20,820 nucleotides of DNA from Lachnospiraceae bacterium (GTDB taxonomy: Bacteria > Bacillota > Clostridia > Lachnospirales > Lachnospiraceae). How positions within the stretch are numbered: the stretch's first letter is position 1; the number at the start of each line of letters is the position of its first letter. The stretch spans positions 1 through 20,820 of the forward strand of contig JAEDOO010000019.1 in assembly GCA_016301965.1 (NCBI GenBank), read 5' to 3'. The position numbers and the translations under genes were made by a program. The notes under the pieces are model-generated. The model did no database searches. It worked only from the letters and a program-made list of their open reading frames with translations, and was not told where the DNA came from. Below are positions 14,577 through 20,820 of this stretch, piece after piece.

Positions 14577-14604
14577 ATTATAACACATTACCGACTCATT
14601 GCAA
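14577..14604 (-). promoter_or_regulatory. Promoter of the SipW-like gene
   Basis: On the minus strand TTGCAA (14599-14604) and TATAAT (14577-14582) are 16 nt apart. This gives a leader of about 115 nt before the ATG at 14453. It is divergent from the acetyltransferase promoter 40 bp away. Confidence 0.6.
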
Positions 14605-14643
14605 GATTTTTAAAAAGCACGTCTGCAGCAGCAAGATTGACAG

Positions 14644-14672
14644 TTGCCTAATGCAGGCATCTCTATTATAAT
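14644..14672 (+). promoter_or_regulatory. Promoter of the GNAT gene
   Basis: TTGCCT (14644-14649) and TATAAT (14667-14672) are separated by 17 nt. Transcription would start about 20-25 nt before the ATG, leaving a short leader with the GGAGAG site. A TTGACA at 14637-14642 is too far from TATAAT (24 nt) to serve as its -35 box. Confidence 0.6.
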
Positions 14673-14701
14673 AGGAAAAGATTCTTTTTGGAGAGATTAC
14701 T

Positions 14702-15457
14702 ATGAATCACGAAATAAAATTGATCGAGGATCTGTCTTTGAATGCCTGGCCATCTCACCAGATGCAGATTTATGACAGCTGGATCCTCCGTTTTTCTTAT
14801 TTTTACACCCATCGGACAAACAGCGTAGAACAGCTTGGCCCATCCACGCTTCCTCTTGCCGAAAAAATAGCCTATTGCGAATCTATCTACCGGGATTGGG
14901 GAACACCCTGTATATTTAAGATCAATCCCTTTCAGTTGCCGAATTTTGATGAAATACTGTCCAGACGGCATTATGAGATTGAGCACACCACAGATGTTAT
15001 GACCCTTAAGATTCCCTCACAGATACAGCCCGTTTCCAGTGTCCCCGTTCAACTGGAGGCTGTAATTCGTCCAGAATGGATATTTTCTCTGTTTGATCTG
15101 AAAGAGATGACCAACGAAATCCACCGACAGATCGTACCTTCTATGTACCGGGCCATCCCGAAGCGCACGATTGCTGCACATATCGAAGATCAGGGACGCT
15201 ATGTAGCCACCGGTCTTGGAATTCTCGACCGGGATTACATCGGCATTTATGCCATCCACGTAGATCCTTCTTACCGACGACAGCACTTTGCCCGGGCAAT
15301 CTGTCAGCATCTTCTTCTTCAAGGACAAAAACAGGGGGCAAAAAAAGCCTATCTTCAGGTTGTCCAGGGGAACACACCTGCACGTACATTATATGAGCAT
15401 CTTGGATTTCAGCAACTGTATACTTACTGGTTCCGTGTCAGCCCCGATTACATCTGA
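14702..15457 (+). CDS. GNAT family N-acetyltransferase
   Basis: A 251-residue protein with a C-terminal GNAT fold. The acetyl-CoA-binding motif A is IHVDPSYRRQHFARAICQHL (186-205), and motif B contains QGNTPARTLYEHLGF (222-236). In motif A the usual R-G-x-G loop reads RRQHFA, so both loop glycines are replaced (R193 and H195). The N-terminal half, with LNAWPSHQ and WILRFSYFYTHRTNSV, matches a two-part GNAT group common in Gram-positives, whose substrates are mostly unknown. The gene has its own promoter and GGAGA site and is the only plus-strand gene in the centre of the window. It converges on whiA with a 10-bp overlap and no visible terminator between them. Confidence 0.85.
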   Translation: MNHEIKLIEDLSLNAWPSHQMQIYDSWILRFSYFYTHRTNSVEQLGPSTLPLAEKIAYCESIYRDWGTPCIFKINPFQLPNFDEILSRRHYEIEHTTDVMTLKIPSQIQPVSSVPVQLEAVIRPEWIFSLFDLKEMTNEIHRQIVPSMYRAIPKRTIAAHIEDQGRYVATGLGILDRDYIGIYAIHVDPSYRRQHFARAICQHLLLQGQKQGAKKAYLQVVQGNTPARTLYEHLGFQQLYTYWFRVSPDYI

Positions 15458-16404
15458 CGGGTATTCCGCAGTTTTTCTGCAATCTCTCCCAGTTTTCTGA
15501 GACGATGATTAACACCTGATTTTCCCACAGGCGGTGTCAGAAGTTCACCAAGCTCTTTCAGGGAAACATCCGGATATTCCAGCCGGATCTCTGCCATCTC
15601 GCGAAGATTCGGCGGAAGATTTTTAAACTCTCCGCATGCCTCGATCCAATGGATATCCTCGATCTGCCGCACAGCAGCAGATACAGTCTTATTCAGATTG
15701 GCAGCTTCACAGTTCACCTGTCTGTTTAGATTATTACGCATTTCTTTTAAAATCCGTACATTTTCCATGGCAAACAAATGCTGTGTAGCTCCAATACTTC
15801 CGAGAAAAGACAGAATCTGTTCTCCCTCTTTCAGATACACTACGTCACTTTTCTTTCGTGTAACGATGCGCGCGTCCATATCCAGCTCACGCATTACCTG
15901 CTGTAATATCTGCGCACGCTCTTTTTGTTGACAGACAATCTCCAGATGATAAGATTTTTGGGGATCACTGACAGAACCGCTGGTCAAAAAAGCGCCGCGA
16001 ATATAGGCGCGCTTGCAGCAATCCCGTTCAAGTAATGATTTCTGGGCATATTCTACATTTTCTCTTACAAATCCATCTTCATCCAGCACATGCACAGCAT
16101 TTAAAATATGTACAGCATCCTCATGTTCATCCACAACCAGATGATAGGTTGCTGTTTTGGTCAGATATTCATTTTTTCTGAGAATTACAGCCGCCTGAAT
16201 ACCAAACAGTTTTTTTACCAGAGAATAATATTTTCTGGCCAGACATACATTTTCCGTACGCACTTCCAGTTCATACTGATCCTCTTCATCAATCATCACC
16301 TGACCACAACCCGAAATGATAGCCGCCAGCTCCGCCAGGCGGCAATGCCGGCTGCTGTCTGTGATTTTTGAAAGCTCTTCTTTAATTTCACCGGAAAAAG
16401 ACAT
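15448..16404 (-). CDS. whiA: DNA-binding protein WhiA
   Basis: A 318-residue protein with an N-terminal LAGLIDADG homing-endonuclease-like domain that has lost nuclease activity in this family, and a C-terminal helix-turn-helix. The N-terminus MSFSGEIKEELSKI and the middle RAYIRGAFLTSGSVSDPQKS are characteristic. The C-terminal signature is LGELLTPPVGKSGVNHRLRK. WhiA controls sporulation septation in Streptomyces, and in B. subtilis it affects division and chromosome segregation. It lies 13 nt after rapZ as the last gene of murB-rapZ-whiA. The yvcK gene that separates rapZ and whiA in Bacillus is absent here. Confidence 0.96.
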   Translation of the reverse strand: MSFSGEIKEELSKITDSSRHCRLAELAAIISGCGQVMIDEEDQYELEVRTENVCLARKYYSLVKKLFGIQAAVILRKNEYLTKTATYHLVVDEHEDAVHILNAVHVLDEDGFVRENVEYAQKSLLERDCCKRAYIRGAFLTSGSVSDPQKSYHLEIVCQQKERAQILQQVMRELDMDARIVTRKKSDVVYLKEGEQILSFLGSIGATQHLFAMENVRILKEMRNNLNRQVNCEAANLNKTVSAAVRQIEDIHWIEACGEFKNLPPNLREMAEIRLEYPDVSLKELGELLTPPVGKSGVNHRLRKLGEIAEKLRNTRQM

Positions 16405-16417
16405 TCTCTATATCCTT

Positions 16418-17302
16418 TCAGTGCGCTTTTACAATAGCATCCTTTTCGATATCTCTGTGCTCCAGGCGAAGCCCAATGGTCTCCATTTGGTTTAGACGCT
16501 GATACAACTGATTGGCCAGAGCAACCGAACGATGTTTGCCTCCGGTACAGCCCACCGCGATCACCAGCTGATGTTTACCTTCATCAATATAATTCGGAAT
16601 CAAAAACTGCAGAAGATCTGTCAGCTTATCGAGAAACAGCTGTGCCTGCTCATGTTTCATCACATATTCACTGACCGGAGCATCGTTTCCTGTCAAAGGA
16701 CGAAGTTCCTCAAAATAATAGGGATTTGGAAGGAACCGGACATCAAACACCAGATCCGCATCCTCGGGAATTCCATATTTAAAACCAAAAGAAACCACAG
16801 AAACCATAAGACTGTTAAATTTCTGCCCACTGATAAATATCTTCTCCAGCTCGATTTTCAGTTCTCTGGTCAGAAGATGGCTGGTATCCAGCACATAATC
16901 TGAACGCAGCTTGATATCCTGAAGCATTTCCCGTTCCATCCGGATTCCCGTCTGAACACGACCGTTTCCTACCAGCGGATGTTTTCTTCGTGTCTCTTTA
17001 TAGCGTTTGGTCAGCACTTCATCCGATGCATCCAGAAACAGTATCTCACATTTGATATCCAGTGCTTCCAGCTCTCCCAGTGCTTTTTCGATCTGTTCAA
17101 AGGATTTGTGACTGCGTACATCCATTCCCAGGGCCACCTGTGAAAATTCTCCAGTCACTTTATTCATCTGCACAAACTCTGCAAATCGTCCCAAAAGCGG
17201 TACCGGCAGATTATCCACACAGAAAAATCCCATATCCTCCAGCATTTTCAAAGCTGTCGACTTGCCGGCACCGGACATGCCGGTCACAATAATAAATCTC
17301 AT
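16418..17302 (-). CDS. rapZ: RNase adapter protein RapZ / nucleotide-binding YvcJ
   Basis: A 294-residue P-loop protein. The Walker A GMSGAGKS is at residues 8-15, DVRS follows at 61-64, and the C-terminal domain has GCTGGKHRSVALANQL. In E. coli RapZ guides RNase E to the GlmZ sRNA and senses glucosamine-6-phosphate, tying it to cell wall precursor supply; Firmicute homologues bind and hydrolyse nucleotides, with a less clear target. The start MRFIIVTGMSG at 17302 is supported by AGAGG 7 nt upstream; a 20-residue extension would begin inside murB. It lies 10 nt after murB, which fits a wall-related role. Confidence 0.95.
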   Translation of the reverse strand: MRFIIVTGMSGAGKSTALKMLEDMGFFCVDNLPVPLLGRFAEFVQMNKVTGEFSQVALGMDVRSHKSFEQIEKALGELEALDIKCEILFLDASDEVLTKRYKETRRKHPLVGNGRVQTGIRMEREMLQDIKLRSDYVLDTSHLLTRELKIELEKIFISGQKFNSLMVSVVSFGFKYGIPEDADLVFDVRFLPNPYYFEELRPLTGNDAPVSEYVMKHEQAQLFLDKLTDLLQFLIPNYIDEGKHQLVIAVGCTGGKHRSVALANQLYQRLNQMETIGLRLEHRDIEKDAIVKAH

Positions 17303-17312
17303 ACGTATACCT

Positions 17313-18230
17313 CTATCTGTCAAACCCAAGAAAGCGAATTTCCGGCTCCAGTTTTCGTCCAAATTTATCCATTACTACCTGCTGTACATGTGCAATCACA
17401 CTGCACACATCCTTTGCCGTAGCACGACCTGCATTAATTACGAAACCACAGTGTTTCTCAGATACCATGGCATCCCCCACACGAAAGCCACGAAGTCCGG
17501 CATCCATGATCAGCTTGCCGGCAAAAGCACCCTCGGGACGCTTAAATGTGCTTCCTGCACTGGGAAATTCCAGAGGCTGCTTGCTGACTCTTTTTTCCTT
17601 CAGTTCATTCATTTTCTCCTGAATCAGTTTGGGATCGCCTTGTTTTAACTGTATTCTGGCACCCATTACCACATATTGTTTTTCCATCATTATGCTGTGA
17701 CGATAGCCCAGATCCAGCTGATCCGTTGCCAGATCAATCACATTTCCCTCCGGATCAAGAGCACGAACCCCCACAAGGATCTGACTCATTTCTCCGCCAT
17801 AGGCTCCCGCATTCATCATGCATGCGCCGCCGAGGCTTCCGGGAATTCCTGCAGCAAATTCCATACCTGTTAACCCATGCTCCAGTGCCGCATGGGCTAC
17901 CTGCGACAGCATGGCTCCCGACTTTGCCGTGATCTGCGTCTCTTTCACTGTAATTTTCTTCATTCCGGAACCAATGTGCACCACAACACCGTCATAACCC
18001 TGATCACTGACCAATAGATTGCTTCCATTACCCAGAATAAAATATGGTGCCCCCTGACTACGGCAAATTCTGATGGCGGCCACCAAATCTTCTTCACTCT
18101 CTGGTGTAACAAATACGCTGGCAGGTCCTCCGATACGGAAAGTCGTATGTTTACTCATCCTTTCGTTCACACATACAGAACCCGGTGCCAGCTGTTCTTC
18201 CAGCATTTTTTTTATGATTAACTGTTCCAT
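17313..18230 (-). CDS. murB: UDP-N-acetylenolpyruvoylglucosamine reductase
   Basis: A 305-residue FAD enzyme that reduces the enolpyruvyl group to give UDP-MurNAc, the second committed step of peptidoglycan synthesis. FAD-binding segments are ILGNGSNLLVSDQG (65-78) and GIPGSLGGACMMNAGAYGG (128-146). The substrate arginine is in YRHS (176-179). The catalytic serine would be S227 in PSAGSTFKRP, and the catalytic glutamate is E296 in EPEIRFLG. The length and the YRHS and GSTF motifs fit the Gram-positive type II form. It is the first gene of murB-rapZ-whiA, with a promoter at 18286-18315. Confidence 0.97.
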   Translation of the reverse strand: MEQLIIKKMLEEQLAPGSVCVNERMSKHTTFRIGGPASVFVTPESEEDLVAAIRICRSQGAPYFILGNGSNLLVSDQGYDGVVVHIGSGMKKITVKETQITAKSGAMLSQVAHAALEHGLTGMEFAAGIPGSLGGACMMNAGAYGGEMSQILVGVRALDPEGNVIDLATDQLDLGYRHSIMMEKQYVVMGARIQLKQGDPKLIQEKMNELKEKRVSKQPLEFPSAGSTFKRPEGAFAGKLIMDAGLRGFRVGDAMVSEKHCGFVINAGRATAKDVCSVIAHVQQVVMDKFGRKLEPEIRFLGFDR

Positions 18231-18285
18231 TCAGATCTCCGTTCCTGCAAATCTTTACTATTTACTTTTGCTCATAATCTTTTTT

Positions 18286-18315
18286 ATTATACTATGATTC
18301 TTTTGCTAATAGCAA
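18286..18315 (-). promoter_or_regulatory. Promoter of murB-rapZ-whiA
   Basis: On the minus strand TTGCTA (18310-18315) and TATAAT (18286-18291) are 18 nt apart. The leader would be about 50 nt and AT-rich. The -10 box is perfect and the -35 box is moderate. Confidence 0.55.
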
Positions 18316-18363
18316 TATTTTTCGGGCATGCGCAAGGGAAATTCGCTATATTTTTAGAGAATG

Positions 18364-18607
18364 CATTTAGACATGACATCTATTGCCATGCTATTTTACT
18401 GTGGTGGTTGGATGTTTTTGGGAATTTTCTGATGCAGCATCCAGTTCGATGCCTTTTTATTACTGGAATTGGATCTTTTCCTTGGTTTTCTGGTAAAACA
18501 TCCAATTCGATGCCTTTTTACTGCTAGAATTGGATCTTTTCCTGGGTTTTCTGGGACAACATCCAATTCCATGCCTCTATACTGTTGGAATTGGATCTTT
18601 TCCTTAT
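18364..18607. repeat. Three 61-bp tandem repeats, each with an inverted repeat, plus one decayed copy
   Basis: Units run 18425-18485, 18486-18546 and 18547-18607 at an exact 61-bp period. A diverged copy can be aligned just before them (18364-18424). Each full unit contains ATCCAATTC and GAATTGGAT separated by 18 nt (18439-18474, 18500-18535, 18561-18596). In unit 1 the left arm reads ATCCAGTTC, which keeps a G-U pair in plus-strand RNA. The loop begins GATGCC or CATGCC. The period is not a multiple of three and no gene spans the array. The surrounding interval 18316-18701 otherwise shows no gene. Confidence 0.9.
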
Positions 18608-18701
18608 ATTTACTAATATAACCTCCACTTCATTGTAGTGTTTAGTTTAATCTATATGATTTCCAACAAATGCTTTGGCCTTCATGAGCAGACCGAGCCA
18701 G

Positions 18702-18739
18702 AAAAAAAGGACTGTCACACCATATGCGACAATCCTTTT
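18702..18739 (-). terminator. Rho-independent terminator of the 155-aa gene
   Basis: In minus-strand RNA AAAAGGAUUGUC pairs with GACAGUCCUUUU over 12 bp (one U-G wobble), with the loop around 18717-18727, followed by a run of seven Us. It lies 24 nt past the stop of the 155-aa gene. The wobble is a C-A mismatch on the plus strand, so it is built for the minus strand. Confidence 0.88.
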
Positions 18740-18763
18740 CTCAACAATAATATATGTAACAAA

Positions 18764-19231
18764 TTACAGATGAATAGACTCGCTCCAGTCATCTTCGTCG
18801 AAGCTGAAATCTTTATCAGAAAGAGCTTCTGTCATAATACCATTAACCATGGATCTGTACATTTCGGTCAGCGGTTTCTCCTCTTCATCATCCGGCATCG
18901 GACTTTCCATGAGGATACGTCCGGCTACTTTTACGGGAGCCCACCAGTTGGTACGGCCAAGCTCTGTCACCGGTACATCTCTTCTTCTCTTGGAAACCAG
19001 TGTGGGAGCAATCAGCGGGTGAGCGGTGTACTCCTGCATATCTTTGTGAAAATCCTTGCCTACATAATCGAAGGTCTCCAGAATCATCTCGTTCATTCTG
19101 TAGAAGCATTTGTTGCGGATGCCATAAGTCCAGGCAACTCTCTGCTCCTCTACGGACGGATTCAAAAACTGCTGCAGTACAGCTTCTCTCTTCTCCGGCA
19201 CAATGTAAATCAGTTCTGCTACTTGAATCAT
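18764..19231 (-). CDS. Hypothetical protein, 155 aa
   Basis: I do not recognise this protein with confidence. It has no signal peptide or membrane segment. It begins MIQVAELIYIVPEKREAVLQ, contains WTYGIRNKCFYRMNEMILET and a tryptophan pair in TNWWAPVKVAGRILMESP, and ends in an acidic tail (DFSFDEDDWSES). The opening strand-helix-strand pattern resembles small dimeric alpha-beta barrel proteins such as the L-rhamnose mutarotase group, but the usual catalytic residues of that group are not seen, so this is only a guess. It is clearly a real gene: it has GGAGA before ATG, a near-consensus promoter (19284-19312) and a strong terminator (18702-18739), which make it a single-gene transcript. Confidence 0.85.
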   Translation of the reverse strand: MIQVAELIYIVPEKREAVLQQFLNPSVEEQRVAWTYGIRNKCFYRMNEMILETFDYVGKDFHKDMQEYTAHPLIAPTLVSKRRRDVPVTELGRTNWWAPVKVAGRILMESPMPDDEEEKPLTEMYRSMVNGIMTEALSDKDFSFDEDDWSESIHL

Positions 19232-19283
19232 AATCAGTTCTCCTTTTCAATTTTTTTTGTAAAACCTTTTCCCAATTATTTTC

Positions 19284-19312
19284 ATTTTAACACAGTGTGC
19301 TAGTCCTGTCAA
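19284..19312 (-). promoter_or_regulatory. Strong promoter of the 155-aa gene
   Basis: On the minus strand TTGACA (perfect -35, 19307-19312) and TAAAAT (19284-19289) are separated by 17 nt. An AT-rich stretch upstream could act as an UP element. The leader would be about 45 nt. Confidence 0.75.
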
Positions 19313-19584
19313 TTCGTACAGATATATAATGTTCTTTTCATACTTTTTGTACATTTTATCCTTGCTTTAATTTTCAAATCCATCATTTTTAAAAAAATAC
19401 ACATTGGGTTCTGCAGCATCCCTGTGGTTATTCATCAAATTTATTAACAGCAATGACTTCTGACAGATCCATTCATATTTTCTTATGCCGGTAATAGTAT
19501 CTAGTTCCATCCGACAATGTATCGTCATTATAAATCTATTACTTCCCTCTCATATTTCGACCTTCTATTTCTCCAATTCCCGTC
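19313..19584. other. AT-rich intergenic stretch, nothing recognised
   Basis: About 270 bp between the divergent 155-aa gene and thrS promoters. No credible reading frame with a ribosome binding site, no repeat and no strong hairpin was found. Confidence 0.6.
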
Positions 19585-19613
19585 TTGCATCCTTCCGGTC
19601 GATGTGCTATGAT
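19585..19613 (+). promoter_or_regulatory. Promoter of the thrS T-box transcript
   Basis: TTGCAT (19585-19590) and TATGAT (19608-19613) are separated by 17 nt, placing the start site near 19620, directly before the T-box. A second TATAAT at 19622-19627 has no good -35 box. Confidence 0.65.
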
Positions 19614-19619
19614 GCAAGA

Positions 19620-19862
19620 GATATAATAATAACGATGACGGAACGAGTAATGCACCAAGGCTCACCCAGAGAGGACGGCCATGGCTGGAAGCTGTCTGTG
19701 AAATCTGTGCATGAAAACCACTCCTGAGTTGCGCGCGAACAGGAAGCTTTCCATTAAGCGCTGCCGTATGGCTTACGTTACCGGCCGCAAAGTGAAACAA
19801 AAGGTGGAACCGTGCATCTGCACCCTTGGATAGAATTATCCATAGGTGCTTTTTTATTTTTT
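19620..19862 (+). promoter_or_regulatory. Threonine T-box riboswitch
   Basis: A tRNA-sensing leader in front of thrS. Stem I shows the AGTA half of the specifier loop (19646-19649) and a stem TGCAC/GTGCA (19651-19655 with 19707-19711). The opposite loop side GAAAACCACTCCTGAG has the specifier ACC at 19717-19719, a threonine codon. The AGAGAGG bulge region follows at about 19669-19675. The T-box sequence AAGGTGGAACCGTG (19801-19814) has a TGGA bulge that would pair with the tRNA end UCCA. It is followed by a terminator (19820-19862). Uncharged tRNA-Thr(GGU) would stabilise the antiterminator and allow thrS expression. Confidence 0.95.
19820..19862 (+). terminator. T-box terminator
   Basis: GCACC (19820-19824) pairs with GGTGC (19845-19849), with an inner TGGATA-GAAT-TATCCA, followed by a T-run (19850-19862 with one A). 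It is the off-state structure, mutually exclusive with the antiterminator that uses the T-box sequence just upstream. Confidence 0.9.
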
Positions 19863-19882
19863 GCTAATAGGAGAAGAGAAAA

Positions 19883-20820
19883 ATGGTAGATTTCAAAAAC
19901 GATGAAAGACTGAACACATTGAACCATTCCTGTGCTCACCTGATGGCACAAGCTGTCAAACACCTGTATCCCCAGGCAAAATTCTGGGTAGGACCGGTGG
20001 TAACGGAAGGATTTTACTACGATATTGACCTCGGTGATGATGTCATCCGTGATGAAGATATCCCGGCTATCGAAAAAGAAATGAAAAAAATCGCCAAGAG
20101 CGGTAAAAAGATCATCCGCCGTGAGATTTCCAAGGCAGAGGCTATGGAGCAGTTCAAAGACGATATGTATAAGCTGGATCTGATCAGCAATCTGGAAGAT
20201 GGTGAGATCACGGTCTATGATCAGGGTGACTTCACAGATCTTTGCCGTGGACCTCACGTAGACAACGTGAAGCTCTGCCGCAATTTTAAACTGGTAAAAC
20301 ATTCTGGTGTGTACTGGAAAGGCGATGCCAGCAACCATGTCCTGCAGCGTATCTACGGTGTGTGCTTCCCCACTCCCGAGGAGCTGGAAGAGCATCTGAA
20401 ACTGCTGGAGGAAGCCAAGGAGCGTGACCACAGAAAGATTGGTAAAGATATGCAGCTGTTTATGACCGACGATCTGATTGGACGTGGTCTGCCTATGTTC
20501 CTTCCCAAAGGCTATATCGTATGGCAGGAGCTGGAAAATTATATTAAAGCCAAAGAGCGCAAGCTGGGTTACAAACACGTTATGACTCCCTGTGTCGGTA
20601 CGGTAAATCTGTACAAGACTTCCGGTCACTGGGATCATTACAAAGAAAACATGTTCCCGGCCATGGAAGTTGAGGGTGAGTCCTTCGTTCTTCGTCCGAT
20701 GAACTGCCCGCACCACATGATGATCTATGCTAACCGTATGCATTCCTACAAGGATCTGCCTATCCGTATCGGTGAAATCGCTCATGACTTCCGTTTTGAA
20801 GCCAGCGGTACATTAAAGGG
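19883..20820 (+). CDS. thrS: Threonyl-tRNA synthetase lacking the TGS domain (3' end outside window)
   Basis: The first 312 codons are present and the frame stays open to the window edge. The enzyme charges tRNA-Thr in the cytoplasm. It starts almost at once with the editing domain: H15 and H19 in NHSCAHL, and C121 and H125 in DLCRGPHV, match the HxxxH and CxxxH pairs that clear Ser-tRNA-Thr. The class II catalytic core follows from about 190, with GLPMFLPKG, the zinc cysteine C275 in RPMNCPHHM, and motif 2 RIGEIAHDFRFEASG. The N-terminal TGS domain of about 60 residues found in E. coli ThrRS is missing, and the T-box terminator directly upstream leaves no room for it. AGGAG is 9 nt before ATG. 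Confidence 0.96.
   Translation, partial: MVDFKNDERLNTLNHSCAHLMAQAVKHLYPQAKFWVGPVVTEGFYYDIDLGDDVIRDEDIPAIEKEMKKIAKSGKKIIRREISKAEAMEQFKDDMYKLDLISNLEDGEITVYDQGDFTDLCRGPHVDNVKLCRNFKLVKHSGVYWKGDASNHVLQRIYGVCFPTPEELEEHLKLLEEAKERDHRKIGKDMQLFMTDDLIGRGLPMFLPKGYIVWQELENYIKAKERKLGYKHVMTPCVGTVNLYKTSGHWDHYKENMFPAMEVEGESFVLRPMNCPHHMMIYANRMHSYKDLPIRIGEIAHDFRFEASGTLK

Noticed and set aside
18294..18527. 77-codon plus-strand frame in the repeat region
   Set aside because: It runs into the 61-bp repeats, whose period is not divisible by three, and it has no ribosome binding site.
18425..18607. CRISPR array
   Set aside because: The whole 61-bp unit repeats with no variable spacers, there are only three units and no cas genes are present.
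19485..19727. 80-codon plus-strand frame upstream of thrS
   Set aside because: It crosses the thrS promoter and T-box stem I, so it is not a gene.
19778..20785. 335-codon minus-strand open frame
   Set aside because: It is antisense to thrS, whose product has all family motifs; the minus frame has no recognisable domain.

Overview
The window looks like a low-to-mid GC Firmicute of the class Clostridia, most likely family Lachnospiraceae. The evidence is the ribosomal-protein cluster order, the zinc-binding S14 and the adenylate kinase with a four-cysteine LID, the murB-rapZ-whiA grouping, strong GGAGG ribosome binding sites, sigma-A type promoters, and a threonine T-box. The genus cannot be fixed from the sequence.

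Layout. Positions 1-13001 (minus strand) hold the S10 and spc clusters as one run: rpsJ-rplC-rplD-rplW-rplB-rpsS-rplV-rpsC-rplP-rpmC-rpsQ-rplN-rplX-rplE-rpsN-rpsH-rplF-rplR-rpsE-rpmD-rplO-secY-adk-map-infA. These genes supply ribosomal proteins, the Sec channel, adenylate kinase, N-terminal methionine removal and initiation factor IF-1. A good promoter (13229-13257) and a structured leader of about 220 nt precede rpsJ. A second internal promoter sits before adk. Five gaps of 73-177 nt inside the cluster each hold compact hairpins. At the far left, just downstream of infA, lies a 204-bp near-perfect palindrome.

Upstream of the S10 cluster is a 377-aa membrane protein (13320-14453, minus) that aligns by eye with SipW-type signal peptidases but lacks the catalytic Ser and His and carries a long charged cytoplasmic tail. 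Its terminator hairpin contains the -35 box of the S10 promoter. A divergent GNAT acetyltransferase follows (14702-15457, plus). It overlaps the 3' end of whiA by 10 bp, and whiA belongs to the minus-strand group murB-rapZ-whiA (15448-18230), which links peptidoglycan precursor synthesis with regulators of cell wall, sRNA and division.

The right end is AT-rich and less dense. It contains three 61-bp tandem repeats (plus one decayed copy), each carrying an inverted repeat. A 155-aa protein of unknown function follows, with its own strong promoter and terminator. Last comes a promoter, a complete threonine T-box riboswitch with an ACC specifier, and the start of thrS, which runs off the window and begins directly at the editing domain without a TGS domain.

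Most of the window is housekeeping. The items most worth a second look are the catalytically dead signal-peptidase-like protein, the 204-bp palindrome, the S10 leader with its terminator/promoter overlap, the 61-bp hairpin repeats and the hairpins in the ribosomal-cluster gaps.
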